A stretch of 64,000 nucleotides of DNA from Gillisia sp. Hel1_33_143. Lineage in GTDB: Bacteria; Bacteroidota; Bacteroidia; Flavobacteriales; Flavobacteriaceae. The notes under the pieces were generated by a model. The model made no database searches. It was not told the origin of the DNA and saw nothing but the letters and a program-made list of their open reading frames with translations. A program made the translations under genes and the position numbers. Positions 17,319-25,878 of the stretch are shown here, in pieces (positions within the stretch are counted from its first letter, which is position 1; each line of letters starts with the position of its first letter). The stretch covers positions 2,976,001-3,040,000 of the forward strand of contig NZ_LT629737.1 in NCBI RefSeq assembly GCF_900104765.1, in the 5' to 3' direction.

Positions 17319-18469
17319 ACTGTTACCTGCTTGAACTGGTTATTTTTCTTTTCATGTATCGGCTCCGATTTTTCTCTAAGGTTTCCCGCAGATGCTTGAG
17401 TAAGCACCGACTGAATTTCGGCTAAAACGGAAAGTCCGATCTCTGCCGGAGTTTCTGCACCTATCTCTAAACCTACAGGAGCATATATTTTGTCGTAATT
17501 TCCTTCTGAAATTTCAAAACCTTCATTTACCAGATCTGTTTGCATTCTTTCATATTTCTTCAACGGACCAAGAATACCTATATATGGGATCGCATCTTCT
17601 TTCAGCAACAATTTTAAAACTGCCAGATCATAATTATAATTATGACTCATCAACACAAAGCAGCTTCGCTCATCTATTTTAATATTCTCCAAGGCTTGTT
17701 CCGGTTTTGAAACGATCACCTGGCAGGAACTTGAAAAACGTTGCTCATTCGCATGCGTAGGTCGGCCATCGGTTACCGCAACTTCCCAGCCAAGCAATTC
17801 AGCCTGTTGCGCTAGAATTTGCGCATCGTTCCCTGCTCCAACAATTATAAGTTTCACTGGCGGCTGATAATTCTGAATAAAAACATGTTGTATTTCTTCG
17901 GAATTCTGAAATTCTGCAAATTGAGATCTTTTAGTTTCCAAACTAAGTTTTGCTTGATTCTGAAAAATATTAAGTAATTCTGAATCGGGTTTCTTGCCTA
18001 TAACTTCTGAATTTTCATCAATAATTAAAATTGTTCCCGATTGTTCTTTAGTACGATTCAAATTGAATTGAACAATAATAGCCTGAGCGACATTTTTGGA
18101 AATTACATTTTTCAACAATTCACAAGGATTTAATTCCTCCTGAAAATTTAATGGCTCAAACAAAACCTGTATGATGCCATTGCATCCCAATTGTGCGCCA
18201 ATCAACGCATCATCTTCATCACTGGTGTCATAAGTAATCAATTTATTCTTTTGTTGATGCAAAGCGTGCAGCGCTTTTCTCAAAGCATCACCTTCCAAGC
18301 ATCCACCGCTAATTGCACCAGTAATATTCCCAACCTCATCTATAAGCATTCTAGCGCCTGCCCTACGATAAGAAGAACCTTCTACATGCACAACTGTAGC
18401 CAGAATACAGCCTGTACCAGCAGACTTTAACTGATTGTATTGGGCAATTATAGCTTCCAGTTCTCTCAT
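17315..18469 (-). CDS. xdhC: XdhC/CoxI family molybdenum cofactor chaperone
   Basis: XdhC proteins bind the finished cofactor, promote its sulfuration and insert it into xanthine dehydrogenase-type enzymes. The N-terminal XdhC/CoxI domain shows AGTGCILATVVHVEGSSYRR (~17-36) and GAISGGCLEGDAL (~54-66). The C-terminal Rossmann domain shows LIIVGAGNDAQILAQQA and VLMSHNYNYD. I choose the ATG at 18469 because it overlaps the preceding gene's stop in an ATGA and gives the usual family start; an ATG at 18499 would add 10 residues. Neighbouring genes for a desulfurase and a nucleotidyltransferase match the known XdhC partners. Confidence 0.93.
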   Translation of the reverse strand: MRELEAIIAQYNQLKSAGTGCILATVVHVEGSSYRRAGARMLIDEVGNITGAISGGCLEGDALRKALHALHQQKNKLITYDTSDEDDALIGAQLGCNGIIQVLFEPLNFQEELNPCELLKNVISKNVAQAIIVQFNLNRTKEQSGTILIIDENSEVIGKKPDSELLNIFQNQAKLSLETKRSQFAEFQNSEEIQHVFIQNYQPPVKLIIVGAGNDAQILAQQAELLGWEVAVTDGRPTHANEQRFSSSCQVIVSKPEQALENIKIDERSCFVLMSHNYNYDLAVLKLLLKEDAIPYIGILGPLKKYERMQTDLVNEGFEISEGNYDKIYAPVGLEIGAETPAEIGLSVLAEIQSVLTQASAGNLREKSEPIHEKKNNQFKQVTV

Positions 18470-19620
18470 ACTTCCACTTTCTTTAACTGGTTTAAGCAAG
18501 ACTTAATTTCTTCCACAGCAAAATCGATATGTTCCTGAGTTGTACTTCTACCTAAGCTTATCCGGAAAGATGCAAGTGCAAGTTCATCATTTAAGCCCAT
18601 AGCTTTCAAAACATGCGAAGGATTTATAGTATTCGAAGTACAGGCCGAACCTCGCGAAATAGCCAAATTACTCAGTTTTCTTAACATCAGATTTCCGTCG
18701 ATATTTTGAAAGGAAATATTCGTGGTATTTGGTAGTCGGTTTGAATTCTTCGAATTGATCTGAACCTCTTCAAGTTCTGATAATTGTTTTTCTAAACCGT
18801 TTCTCAATTTGGAGATTCTGATAGATTCCTCTTCCATTTCAGCTTCAGCTATTTCAGCAGCTTTTCCAAAGCCAACGATTCCAGGCACATTTAAAGTCCC
18901 AGGTCGCATGCCTTTTTCTTGTCCGCCACCAAAAACGGTAGGATCGATCTCAATGTTATTCTTTTTGTTGATATATAAAGCGCCCACGCCTTTTGGTCCG
19001 TAGAGCTTATGAGAAGAAAAAATAGCAATATCCAGATTCAATTCTTTCAAATCTACAGGGAACTTGCCGACCGCCTGCGTAATATCACTCATCAATTTCG
19101 CTCCTTTTGAATGCACGATCTTTTCAATTTCCTGCATAGGATGGATCAAGCCGGTTTCATTATTGGCAAGCATCAGGCTTATTAAAATGGTTTCTGAAGT
19201 GATTTCTCGTTTTAAATCCTCTAAATCGATATTTCCTTCAGCATCTACCTCCAAATAGGTCACTTTAAAACCTTGCTGTTCCAATGCTTTTAGCGTATCC
19301 AAAACTGCTTTATGCTCTATCTTGCAGCTGATGATATGATTCCCTTTTGAACTATTTGCTTTACAAAACCCAAAAAGAGCCAGGTTTGCAGCTTCGGTTG
19401 CTCCAGAAGTGAATGTGATTCCCGTGGCTTTAGCATTTATCAAATTGCCAATTTGTTCACGAGCAAATTCAACAGCTTCATTTGCATCCCAACCAAAAAC
19501 ATGATCGCTGCTGGCATTTCCGAAATTCTCAGTAAAATAAGGCAACATCGTTTCTAACACCCTGTTATCAACAGGTGTCGTGGCATTAAAATCTAAATAT
19601 ATCTTCTTTTTTAAACTCAT
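18466..19620 (-). CDS. Cysteine desulfurase, probably the sulfur donor for the molybdenum cofactor
   Basis: PLP-dependent NifS/IscS-family enzyme that releases sulfur from cysteine as a persulfide. The 384-residue form starts at MSLKKKIYLDFNATTPVDNR; longer starts add unrelated residues. The PLP lysine is in SSHKLYGPKG (~200) and the sulfur-accepting Cys327 is in SRGSACTSN. The stop overlaps xdhC by 4 bases. In Rhodobacter a NifS-type protein (NifS4) works with XdhC to add the terminal sulfur to the cofactor, and this operon position suggests the same task here. A second desulfurase at 53460 could serve general Fe-S needs. Confidence 0.9.
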   Translation of the reverse strand: MSLKKKIYLDFNATTPVDNRVLETMLPYFTENFGNASSDHVFGWDANEAVEFAREQIGNLINAKATGITFTSGATEAANLALFGFCKANSSKGNHIISCKIEHKAVLDTLKALEQQGFKVTYLEVDAEGNIDLEDLKREITSETILISLMLANNETGLIHPMQEIEKIVHSKGAKLMSDITQAVGKFPVDLKELNLDIAIFSSHKLYGPKGVGALYINKKNNIEIDPTVFGGGQEKGMRPGTLNVPGIVGFGKAAEIAEAEMEEESIRISKLRNGLEKQLSELEEVQINSKNSNRLPNTTNISFQNIDGNLMLRKLSNLAISRGSACTSNTINPSHVLKAMGLNDELALASFRISLGRSTTQEHIDFAVEEIKSCLNQLKKVEV

Positions 19621-19691
19621 TAAAAGCGTTATGTATCTGTAAACATATCGGTGGATAAATTTAATAAACCACAAGGACTAATAAAGAGGCT

Positions 19692-20036
19692 TTAATCTTT
19701 TTTTAAGACGTTCATTAGTTCATCCTCTGCCTTTATTAGTTCTTTTATCTTATCTTGAAGCAACTCATATGCACTCATAATTTGAAAAGCATGGGGAGTA
19801 ATTTCTGCTCCACCCCCATGCTGACCTCCTTTTTTAAGATTTACCAAATTATGATTCGATCCTAAATTTAATCTTTGAACCATCTCCCAAGCTTTCTTGT
19901 AAGATAACTGCATTTTTTCTGCAGCTTTAGATAATGATCCTTCTTTCTGGATCTCTTTTAAAAGTATATGAGGACCCGGTCCATAAAACTTTTCGCCATC
20001 TTCCTCTATCCAGCATTTGATCTTTAATTGTTTCAT
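19692..20036 (-). CDS. ModE N-terminal-type winged-helix DNA-binding protein
   Basis: A 114-residue winged helix-turn-helix protein like the N-terminal DNA-binding half of ModE. Visible are GPGPHILLKEIQKEGSLSKAAEKM (~19-42, in parts), the recognition helix QLSYKKAWEMVQRLN, and the wing with KKGGQHGGGAEITPHAF. The molybdate-binding Mop/molbindin domains of full ModE are absent. It therefore either does not sense molybdate directly or binds another signal. It sits inside the operon it may control, 13 bases after the IorB-like gene. Its binding site is not evident to me. Confidence 0.9.
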   Translation of the reverse strand: MKQLKIKCWIEEDGEKFYGPGPHILLKEIQKEGSLSKAAEKMQLSYKKAWEMVQRLNLGSNHNLVNLKKGGQHGGGAEITPHAFQIMSAYELLQDKIKELIKAEDELMNVLKKD

Positions 20037-20049
20037 TAGAAAGTTAATC

Positions 20050-22317
20050 TTATGTTTTTAGATCGTCTTGCATATGAGAAATAAATGGCTGATCGTAAAA
20101 ACGTTTACCCGTAGCCTTATAAAGAGCGTTTGCTAAAGCACCCTGAATTGGAGGAAATGGCGGCTCCCCTAAACCTGTTGGATCTATAGTACTTTTTACA
20201 AAATGAACATCTATGCTTTTAGGCGCCTCTTTATGACGAATTAATCTGTATTTATCATAATTGCTTTGCTGAGGTGCTCCATCTTTAAAAGTAATTTCAC
20301 TATACAAAGCATGCCCTATACCATCTATGGTTCCACCTTCTACCATGTTTTTTGCAGCGTCTGGATTAACTACAATTCCACAGTCTATTGCACAGGTTAC
20401 CTTATCTATAACCGGTAGATTGTTTTCTACACTAAGATCTATGACCTGAGCTACATAAGAGTTATGGCAATAATAAGCAGCAACACCTCTATTTTTACTA
20501 GAATTACCACTATCCCAACCAGATTTCTCTCTTGCTAGTTTTAAAACTTCGGAAAATCGCGCTGCATCATAATCATTTTCTTCTCCTACAGGATGAATGG
20601 ATGCTCTTTTAAGCAGATCTAATCTAAACTGAATTGGATCCTGCCCCATTTCTTCTGCTAGTTCATCTAAGAAAGATTGTTCTGCTCCTGCAATAAAATT
20701 AGATCGCGGAGCTCTAAAGGCTCCAGTAGAAATATTAGATTCTACGCTCCAACTTTCTGCTAAATAATTATCTATAGCACCTGCAGGAAAACGATTTGGA
20801 AAGAGCGGACTTTCAGGAATTCCTCCTGCATTTACATGAAAAGCAGTAAGTTTATTATTTCCATCGAGTGCCGCTTTATAAGTGACATGATATGCAGGGC
20901 GATATACCCCGTTGGTCATATCATCTTCTCTACTATACATAAGTTTAATAGGAGCGCCCATTTTTTCTGAAATTACTGCTGCCTCAACTAAGAAATGACC
21001 GTACAGCCTTCTACCAAATCCTCCACCCATTCTAGTCATTTGGATATCAATATTCTCAAGATCTATCCCTAACCGCTTCTTAACACTTATCTCGGCATAT
21101 TCCGGCGTTTGGATAGGACCTAAAAGCTCTGCTTTTCCTCCGCTTACATCTGCAAAGAAATTCATTGGCTCCATACAATTATGTGCTAGAAAGGGGCATG
21201 TATAAGAACGTTCTATAACACGGGCTGCGTTTTTAAATGCTTTCTCCGGATCTCCATCTTTTCTAACGATCTCAGATTTTTTAGAACCAATATCTGCCAT
21301 TAACGAAGTATGAGTAGTACTGCTTTCTAAACCAGCAGTACCAGCCATTGCCGCAGATTTTTCTAATATCTCGATTTGCTTAGTAAGTTCTGGATTTAGA
21401 TCCCATTCTACCTTTACTTCTTTCTTAGCCTGCATCACCTGCCAGGTGCTCTCTCCAACAACAACTACTAGTTTCGAAAAAGAACCTACATCGCTCCATT
21501 CCTTTTCCATGTCTTCAGGATACGTGTCTATGGTAAAAACATCCTTTATACCAGGCATTGATTTAGCCTTTTCCGCATTCATAGATTTAAATTCCATCCC
21601 AAAAGCCGGCGGTTGAACCACCATAGCTATTAGCATTCCTTCCTTATACGTATCTATTCCATATAAAGGTTTCCCGGTAATGATCTTCTTTGCATCTACG
21701 TTTTTTCGAGAAGTCCCAACTATTTTAAAATTTTTGACTTCCTTTAATTCTACTTCTTCAGGAACCTCAACATCTACCGCAGCTTTAGCAATATCTCCAT
21801 ATCCAATAGTTTTATCGCTACCGGAATGTTTTATAACACCATTTTCAACACTTAATTCAGAAACAGGAACTTCCCATTTATTTGCAGCAGCCGTAAGTAG
21901 CATTTGTCTTGCAGTTGCTCCGGCAGTTCTTAGAGATTGCCACCCTTGACGTATAGACTGACTTCCACCTGCAAGTTGACGGGTGAAAATTTCAGTATTT
22001 AGTGGAGCTTGTTCTACAATAACGTTATTCCAATCTACATCTAGTTCTTCTGCCACTATCATAGGCATCGAAGTTTTTACGTTCTGCCCTATTTCCGGAT
22101 TAGGAGAATAAATAGTTACAATACCATTTTCACCTATCTTTAAATATCCATTTAATTCAAACCATTCTTTAGGCATTTGCATTGCCAATTCTTCTCCTCC
22201 ATCTTCTGTAGGTCCTTTACATGCTAACCAATTAAATCCTATTATTAGTCCGCCACCAGCTAGAGATACGCTTTTAATAAAGGATCTTCTACCTAAGGAT
22301 GTTTTTACTTTAGTCAT
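20050..22317 (-). CDS. IorB-like molybdenum-binding subunit with Tat signal
   Basis: Catalytic subunit of a two-subunit molybdenum hydroxylase of the isoquinoline 1-oxidoreductase type, 755 residues. A twin-arginine signal LGRRSFIKSVSLAGGGLIIG lies at ~8-27, and a following WLAC could be a lipobox at Cys33, making a Tat lipoprotein possible. Cofactor motifs include RQLAGGSQSIRQGW, MGGGFGRRLYGHF and FRAPRSNFIAG. The expected catalytic base is Glu718 in GLGEPP. It follows the [2Fe-2S] subunit gene. There is no FAD subunit, so electrons probably go to a membrane or periplasmic carrier not encoded in the window. The substrate is unknown. Confidence 0.92.
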   Translation of the reverse strand: MTKVKTSLGRRSFIKSVSLAGGGLIIGFNWLACKGPTEDGGEELAMQMPKEWFELNGYLKIGENGIVTIYSPNPEIGQNVKTSMPMIVAEELDVDWNNVIVEQAPLNTEIFTRQLAGGSQSIRQGWQSLRTAGATARQMLLTAAANKWEVPVSELSVENGVIKHSGSDKTIGYGDIAKAAVDVEVPEEVELKEVKNFKIVGTSRKNVDAKKIITGKPLYGIDTYKEGMLIAMVVQPPAFGMEFKSMNAEKAKSMPGIKDVFTIDTYPEDMEKEWSDVGSFSKLVVVVGESTWQVMQAKKEVKVEWDLNPELTKQIEILEKSAAMAGTAGLESSTTHTSLMADIGSKKSEIVRKDGDPEKAFKNAARVIERSYTCPFLAHNCMEPMNFFADVSGGKAELLGPIQTPEYAEISVKKRLGIDLENIDIQMTRMGGGFGRRLYGHFLVEAAVISEKMGAPIKLMYSREDDMTNGVYRPAYHVTYKAALDGNNKLTAFHVNAGGIPESPLFPNRFPAGAIDNYLAESWSVESNISTGAFRAPRSNFIAGAEQSFLDELAEEMGQDPIQFRLDLLKRASIHPVGEENDYDAARFSEVLKLAREKSGWDSGNSSKNRGVAAYYCHNSYVAQVIDLSVENNLPVIDKVTCAIDCGIVVNPDAAKNMVEGGTIDGIGHALYSEITFKDGAPQQSNYDKYRLIRHKEAPKSIDVHFVKSTIDPTGLGEPPFPPIQGALANALYKATGKRFYDQPFISHMQDDLKT

Positions 22318-22342
22318 TTTAATATTTTCAAATTAATGGTTA

Positions 22343-22807
22343 TTATGAAAGCTCAGAATTTGCAGCAGTTTTAATAGCTGCTTTAATTCTTGTATAGGTA
22401 CCACATCTACAAATGTTCCCATTCATTGCGTTTTCAATATCCTTATCGCTAGGTGAAGGATTTCTATTTAACAAAGCAGAAGCAGACATCATTTGCCCCG
22501 CCTGGCAGTAACCACATTGCGGTACATCATGCTCCAACCACGCCTTTTGAATTGGATGGTCTCCCGTCTCTGATAATCCTTCTATGGTGGTGATCTTATT
22601 ATCTGCAGCAGCAGAAATGGGAAGTTGGCAAGACCTTACTGCGGTACCATTAAAATGTACAGTACAAGCGCCACATTGGGCTATTCCACATCCATATTTG
22701 GTACCTACCATTTTCAATTGATCTCTTAAAACCCAAAGTAGAGGAGTACTAGGGTCTGTCTCTATTTTTCGACTTTTTCCATTTATGCTAATATTGAATT
22801 CTGCCAT
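22343..22807 (-). CDS. IorA-like [2Fe-2S] subunit
   Basis: Small electron-transfer subunit of 154 residues, partner of the IorB-like protein. It has both cluster sets: [11 protein letters not shown] with RSC (~41-60), and [12 protein letters not shown] with [12 protein letters not shown] (~100-140). The CGYCQAGQ variant is usual in the IorA branch, where PaoA-like proteins have CGYCTPGQ. It has no signal peptide, so it would cross the membrane with its Tat-bearing partner. It is the first gene of the 13-gene cofactor operon, which means enzyme and cofactor synthesis would share one promoter. Confidence 0.92.
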   Translation of the reverse strand: MAEFNISINGKSRKIETDPSTPLLWVLRDQLKMVGTKYGCGIAQCGACTVHFNGTAVRSCQLPISAAADNKITTIEGLSETGDHPIQKAWLEHDVPQCGYCQAGQMMSASALLNRNPSPSDKDIENAMNGNICRCGTYTRIKAAIKTAANSELS

Positions 22808-22808
22808 C

Positions 22809-22835
22809 TTCTTAAATTTTTCTAAAAATTAAGAA
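22809..22835. repeat. Inverted repeat in the leader of the molybdenum operon
   Basis: Near-perfect arms (TTCTTAAATTTTT and AAAAATTAAGAA) with a 2-base centre lie immediately before the start codon of the first operon gene. The arms are AT-only apart from one G or C. It could be an operator or a weak leader hairpin that hides the start site, or it may be low-complexity chance. No ModE consensus is evident. Confidence 0.35.
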
Positions 22836-23059
22836 ATTAATGTATTACAATCCTAATTATACAAACAACAATTACTGTAATAGCATGTAATTTTGAACGA
22901 CTTTGATAGGATATCTTGCATCTTATAGGATGAAATTTAAGTTAATGCTACCTACTAGTAATGTCATAAATTTCAATAATATCTGTAAATTGGATTTTTA
23001 GTAAGCAACAAGGCAAATAGTATTATGCAAGTAATTTTAAAATCATACAGACTTCTACA

Positions 23060-24244
23060 TTGAAATTAAAAAAAAGGACTGATCCTAAATTCGTATTGAT
23101 CATTATTGTATTATCTCAATTTTGCTGTACTTCTCTTTGGTTTGCCGGGAATGCGGTTTTAAACGATCTAATTTACAAATTCAGTCTAAACGATAACAGT
23201 TTAGGCACTTTAACTTCATCTGTTCAATTAGGTTTTATAACTGGTACTTTACTATTTGCGATCTTTACAGTAGCCGATAGATTTGCTGCTCAAAAAGTGT
23301 TTTTTACTTGTGCGCTGCTTGGTGCTTTATGTAACGCTGCAATTATATTTGAAGGTAATAATTTATGGAGCATTTTATCGCTGAGATATTTAACAGGATT
23401 CTTTCTAGCAGGAATTTATCCGGTTGGTATGAAGATAGCTTCAGACCATTTTAAAAATGGTCTTGGAAAGGCAATGGGATTTCTTGTAGGGGCATTAGTG
23501 CTCGGCACCGCCTTTCCCTATTTATTAAGCAGTTTTACCAATAGTTTCCCATGGAAAGGAGTAATAGCAGTCACTTCTATAATAGCAGTATTTGGTGGAA
23601 CTATCATGCTAGTTGTTATTCCAAGCACTAACAGATTAAAAAGTGAACGCTTAGAACTAGATGCTTTTATCAACGTTTTTAAGAATAAAAACTTCAGAAT
23701 TCCTGCGATTGGCTATTTTGGGCATATGTGGGAGTTGTACGCGTTTTGGGCATTTTTACCATTAATCCTAATTGCTTATAAAACATCTCATCCAAATATT
23801 TCGCTCAATATTCCAATTCTATGTTTTCTAATAATAGCAATCGGGGCGCTAGGTTGTGTTCTGGGAGGTTATATATCTCAGAAAATTGGAGTTAAGAGAA
23901 CAGCATTTATTTGCTTACTAATGTCTTGTGCTTGTTGCTTAGGACTGCCATTTTTAATAGCAACTCCTTCAAAAAGCTTGTTTATAGGATATCTTCTATT
24001 TTGGGGGTTTATGGTAGTGGCAGATTCACCACTTTTTTCAACATTAGTTGCTCAGCAGGCTCCTGTAAAAGTAAAAGGAACAGCTCTAACAATTGTAAAT
24101 TGCATAGGATTTCTTATAACCATTGGCAGTATACAATTATTATCATATCTAAATTATCAGTTTAATACAAATTTGATTTATATGATCTTAGCCCTAGGAC
24201 CAATAGTGGGATTAATTGCGCTATTAAAGAAAAGGAACATTTAA
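23060..24244 (+). CDS. Major facilitator superfamily transporter
   Basis: Inner-membrane transporter of 394 residues with about twelve hydrophobic segments. The first is IIVLSQFCCTSLWFAGNAVL and the family loop between segments 2 and 3 is present in weak form (FTVADRFAAQ). The start is a TTG at 23060, because no ATG precedes segment 1 in frame and a TAG closes the frame upstream. It is divergent from the molybdenum operon across a 252-bp gap. The substrate is not recognisable. MFS membership is judged from hydrophobic pattern and motifs such as YFGHMWELYAFWAFLP. Confidence 0.82.
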   Translation: MKLKKRTDPKFVLIIIVLSQFCCTSLWFAGNAVLNDLIYKFSLNDNSLGTLTSSVQLGFITGTLLFAIFTVADRFAAQKVFFTCALLGALCNAAIIFEGNNLWSILSLRYLTGFFLAGIYPVGMKIASDHFKNGLGKAMGFLVGALVLGTAFPYLLSSFTNSFPWKGVIAVTSIIAVFGGTIMLVVIPSTNRLKSERLELDAFINVFKNKNFRIPAIGYFGHMWELYAFWAFLPLILIAYKTSHPNISLNIPILCFLIIAIGALGCVLGGYISQKIGVKRTAFICLLMSCACCLGLPFLIATPSKSLFIGYLLFWGFMVVADSPLFSTLVAQQAPVKVKGTALTIVNCIGFLITIGSIQLLSYLNYQFNTNLIYMILALGPIVGLIALLKKRNI

Positions 24245-24298
24245 ATGCAGACTGAGAAATCATATATTTATTAGATTTATTAAAGTATTTTGAAAGCT

Positions 24299-24766
24299 AT
24301 GAAAGAAACAGCACTATTAGAAAAATTCTATAGCTCATTCTCTAAAAATGATGCAGCAGGGATGAACTCTTGTTACCATGAAGACATTATCTTCAGAGAT
24401 CCTGCATTTGGGGAATTACAAGGAGCTAAAGTAAAAGCTATGTGGCAAATGCTGTTAAGCAGAAAAGAAAGTGAACTTAAAATAGCGCATAACATAATTG
24501 AGGTTAATGATAAAAATGGAAGGGTTCACTGGAGAGCTTCCTATAATTTCGGACCAAAGAAAAGAAAGGTTATAAATAATGTCTCTGCTACATTTGAATT
24601 TAAAGACGGAAAGATCTATCGGCATACAGATTCATTTAATACTTATAAGTGGGCTATCCAGGCATTAGGAGTAAGCGGATTTTTTCTAGGGTGGACCGGA
24701 TTTCTTAGAAGAAAAATTCAAGAGAATGCAAATCATAAATTGACTAATTTCATGAAGAATAGATGA
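24299..24766 (+). CDS. SnoaL/NTF2-like fold protein
   Basis: Small alpha+beta barrel protein of about 155 residues. LLEKFYSSFSKNDAAGMNSC and YHEDIIFRDPAFGEL near the N-terminus are typical of the SnoaL-like NTF2 superfamily. The middle HWRASYNFGPKKRKVINNV and FEFKDGKIYRHTDSFN continue the barrel. Such proteins include polyketide cyclases, isomerases and many ligand-binding proteins without known reactions, so no function is assigned. I prefer ATG at 24299; a TTG at 24290 would add three residues. It follows the MFS gene by 54 bases and may share its transcript. Confidence 0.8.
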   Translation: MKETALLEKFYSSFSKNDAAGMNSCYHEDIIFRDPAFGELQGAKVKAMWQMLLSRKESELKIAHNIIEVNDKNGRVHWRASYNFGPKKRKVINNVSATFEFKDGKIYRHTDSFNTYKWAIQALGVSGFFLGWTGFLRRKIQENANHKLTNFMKNR

Positions 24767-24775
24767 TAATCAATA

Positions 24776-24793
24776 GGATCGAGATCTCGATCC
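24776..24793. repeat. 18-base perfect palindrome GGATCGAGATCTCGATCC
   Basis: A perfect dyad with no loop lies 10 bases after the SnoaL-like gene. It lacks a following T-tract, so it is a poor terminator. It may be an operator for the next gene (start at 24833), a processing hairpin, or chance. Confidence 0.5.
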
Positions 24794-24832
24794 AAATTAT
24801 ATAATTCAACACTAAAATTTTAAACTCGGTCT

Positions 24833-25237
24833 ATGCTCAAAAATATCTTCCTTCTTGCTGTTAGCATTCTTTTAAGTTTTCCACTATTCTCTCAAAATAA
24901 TGCGATAAATAAATCTACGTTTTATATAAATGTATTTATCAATTCAAACAAGCAGGTTTATGTAGAATCCAACAAAACAGAATTTTCGAACATCAAAGTT
25001 GAGATCAAGAAAATTATTAGAAATCATCCATTTAAAATTGATGAGACCATTGTGTTTAGAATTTTTGCTGACGAGAATTTGAAATTAGGGTATATATCTA
25101 ATGTTAATAGAGAAATGGATGAAGCTTTTGATATACCGTTATCTACGAGAAGATATCTGCTAAATACTGTTCAATTAAACATAGATGGTAAAAATTGGTT
25201 TGAATCTAAAAACATTCAGGAGTTAAAAAAAGAATAG
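24833..25237 (+). CDS. Secreted protein resembling the periplasmic domain of ExbD/TolR
   Basis: A 134-residue protein with a Sec signal peptide (MLKNIFLLAVSILLSFPLFS, ~1-20). The mature part has strand-rich segments NVFINSNKQVYVE, TIVFRIFADENLKLGYIS and NREMDEAF. These follow the order seen in the periplasmic domain of ExbD/TolR, but there is no transmembrane anchor or ExbB partner nearby. This could be a free-standing ExbD-like fold or an unrelated small secreted protein. I do not assign a function. It stands as a single gene with short gaps on both sides. Confidence 0.6.
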   Translation: MLKNIFLLAVSILLSFPLFSQNNAINKSTFYINVFINSNKQVYVESNKTEFSNIKVEIKKIIRNHPFKIDETIVFRIFADENLKLGYISNVNREMDEAFDIPLSTRRYLLNTVQLNIDGKNWFESKNIQELKKE

Positions 25238-25298
25238 AAATATTCTGTTAATGAAAAGAATTAGGTAGTTAACAGCATCTTTCAAAAACGCATAACTT

Positions 25299-25796
25299 AT
25301 GATAAACATTAAAAATCATTGCACTTACTTTCTTTCTATTTGTTTTTTATTAATGATCTTTTCATGTAAAATCAAAAAATCAAGTATCTCAGATTTAAAA
25401 AAATATGAGCCCGTAGATATAGATCTTTACAATGAAATTGAGGCGATGGATACCAAATTTTTCAAAGCTTATAATACTTGTGATCTTCAACTGCAATCTG
25501 AGATATATTCAGAAGATATTGAATTTTTCCATGATAAGGGAGGATTGATGACTTCTAAAGAAGCTCTAATAGAAGGCACAGAGAAAAATATATGTGGAAA
25601 AGTTACCAGAACAATACTTTCTGGAAGTATGGAAGTATATCCTATTAAAGATTTTGGCGCTGTAGAAATTGGATACCACAAATTCTATAATAGCAAAGAG
25701 CCAGATGCGATATCCAAGCCTAGTAAGTTTATCATTTTTTGGAGAAAAATCGAAGCAGATTGGAAGATCACGAAAGTAGTAAGTTTACATAATTAA
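25299..25796 (+). CDS. NTF2-like (DUF4440 type) lipoprotein
   Basis: A 165-residue predicted lipoprotein. The N-terminal hydrophobic stretch ends in MIFSC, so Cys23 should be lipid-modified and the protein anchored in an envelope membrane. The mature part begins with a DUF4440/SnoaL-like helix, LYNEIEAMDTKFFKAYNTCD, followed by YSEDIEFFHDKGGLMTSKEA and a closing FWRKIEADWKITKVVSLHN. These fit the NTF2-like fold found in many secreted Bacteroidota proteins. Its ligand is unknown. Confidence 0.8.
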   Translation: MINIKNHCTYFLSICFLLMIFSCKIKKSSISDLKKYEPVDIDLYNEIEAMDTKFFKAYNTCDLQLQSEIYSEDIEFFHDKGGLMTSKEALIEGTEKNICGKVTRTILSGSMEVYPIKDFGAVEIGYHKFYNSKEPDAISKPSKFIIFWRKIEADWKITKVVSLHN

Positions 25797-25878
25797 TGGA
25801 AAAAAGCATTTATATTGGAAACTTTTGCAAAATACGAACTTCACCTGAAATCTTAAAAATCACTAGATCTATAGCAAA

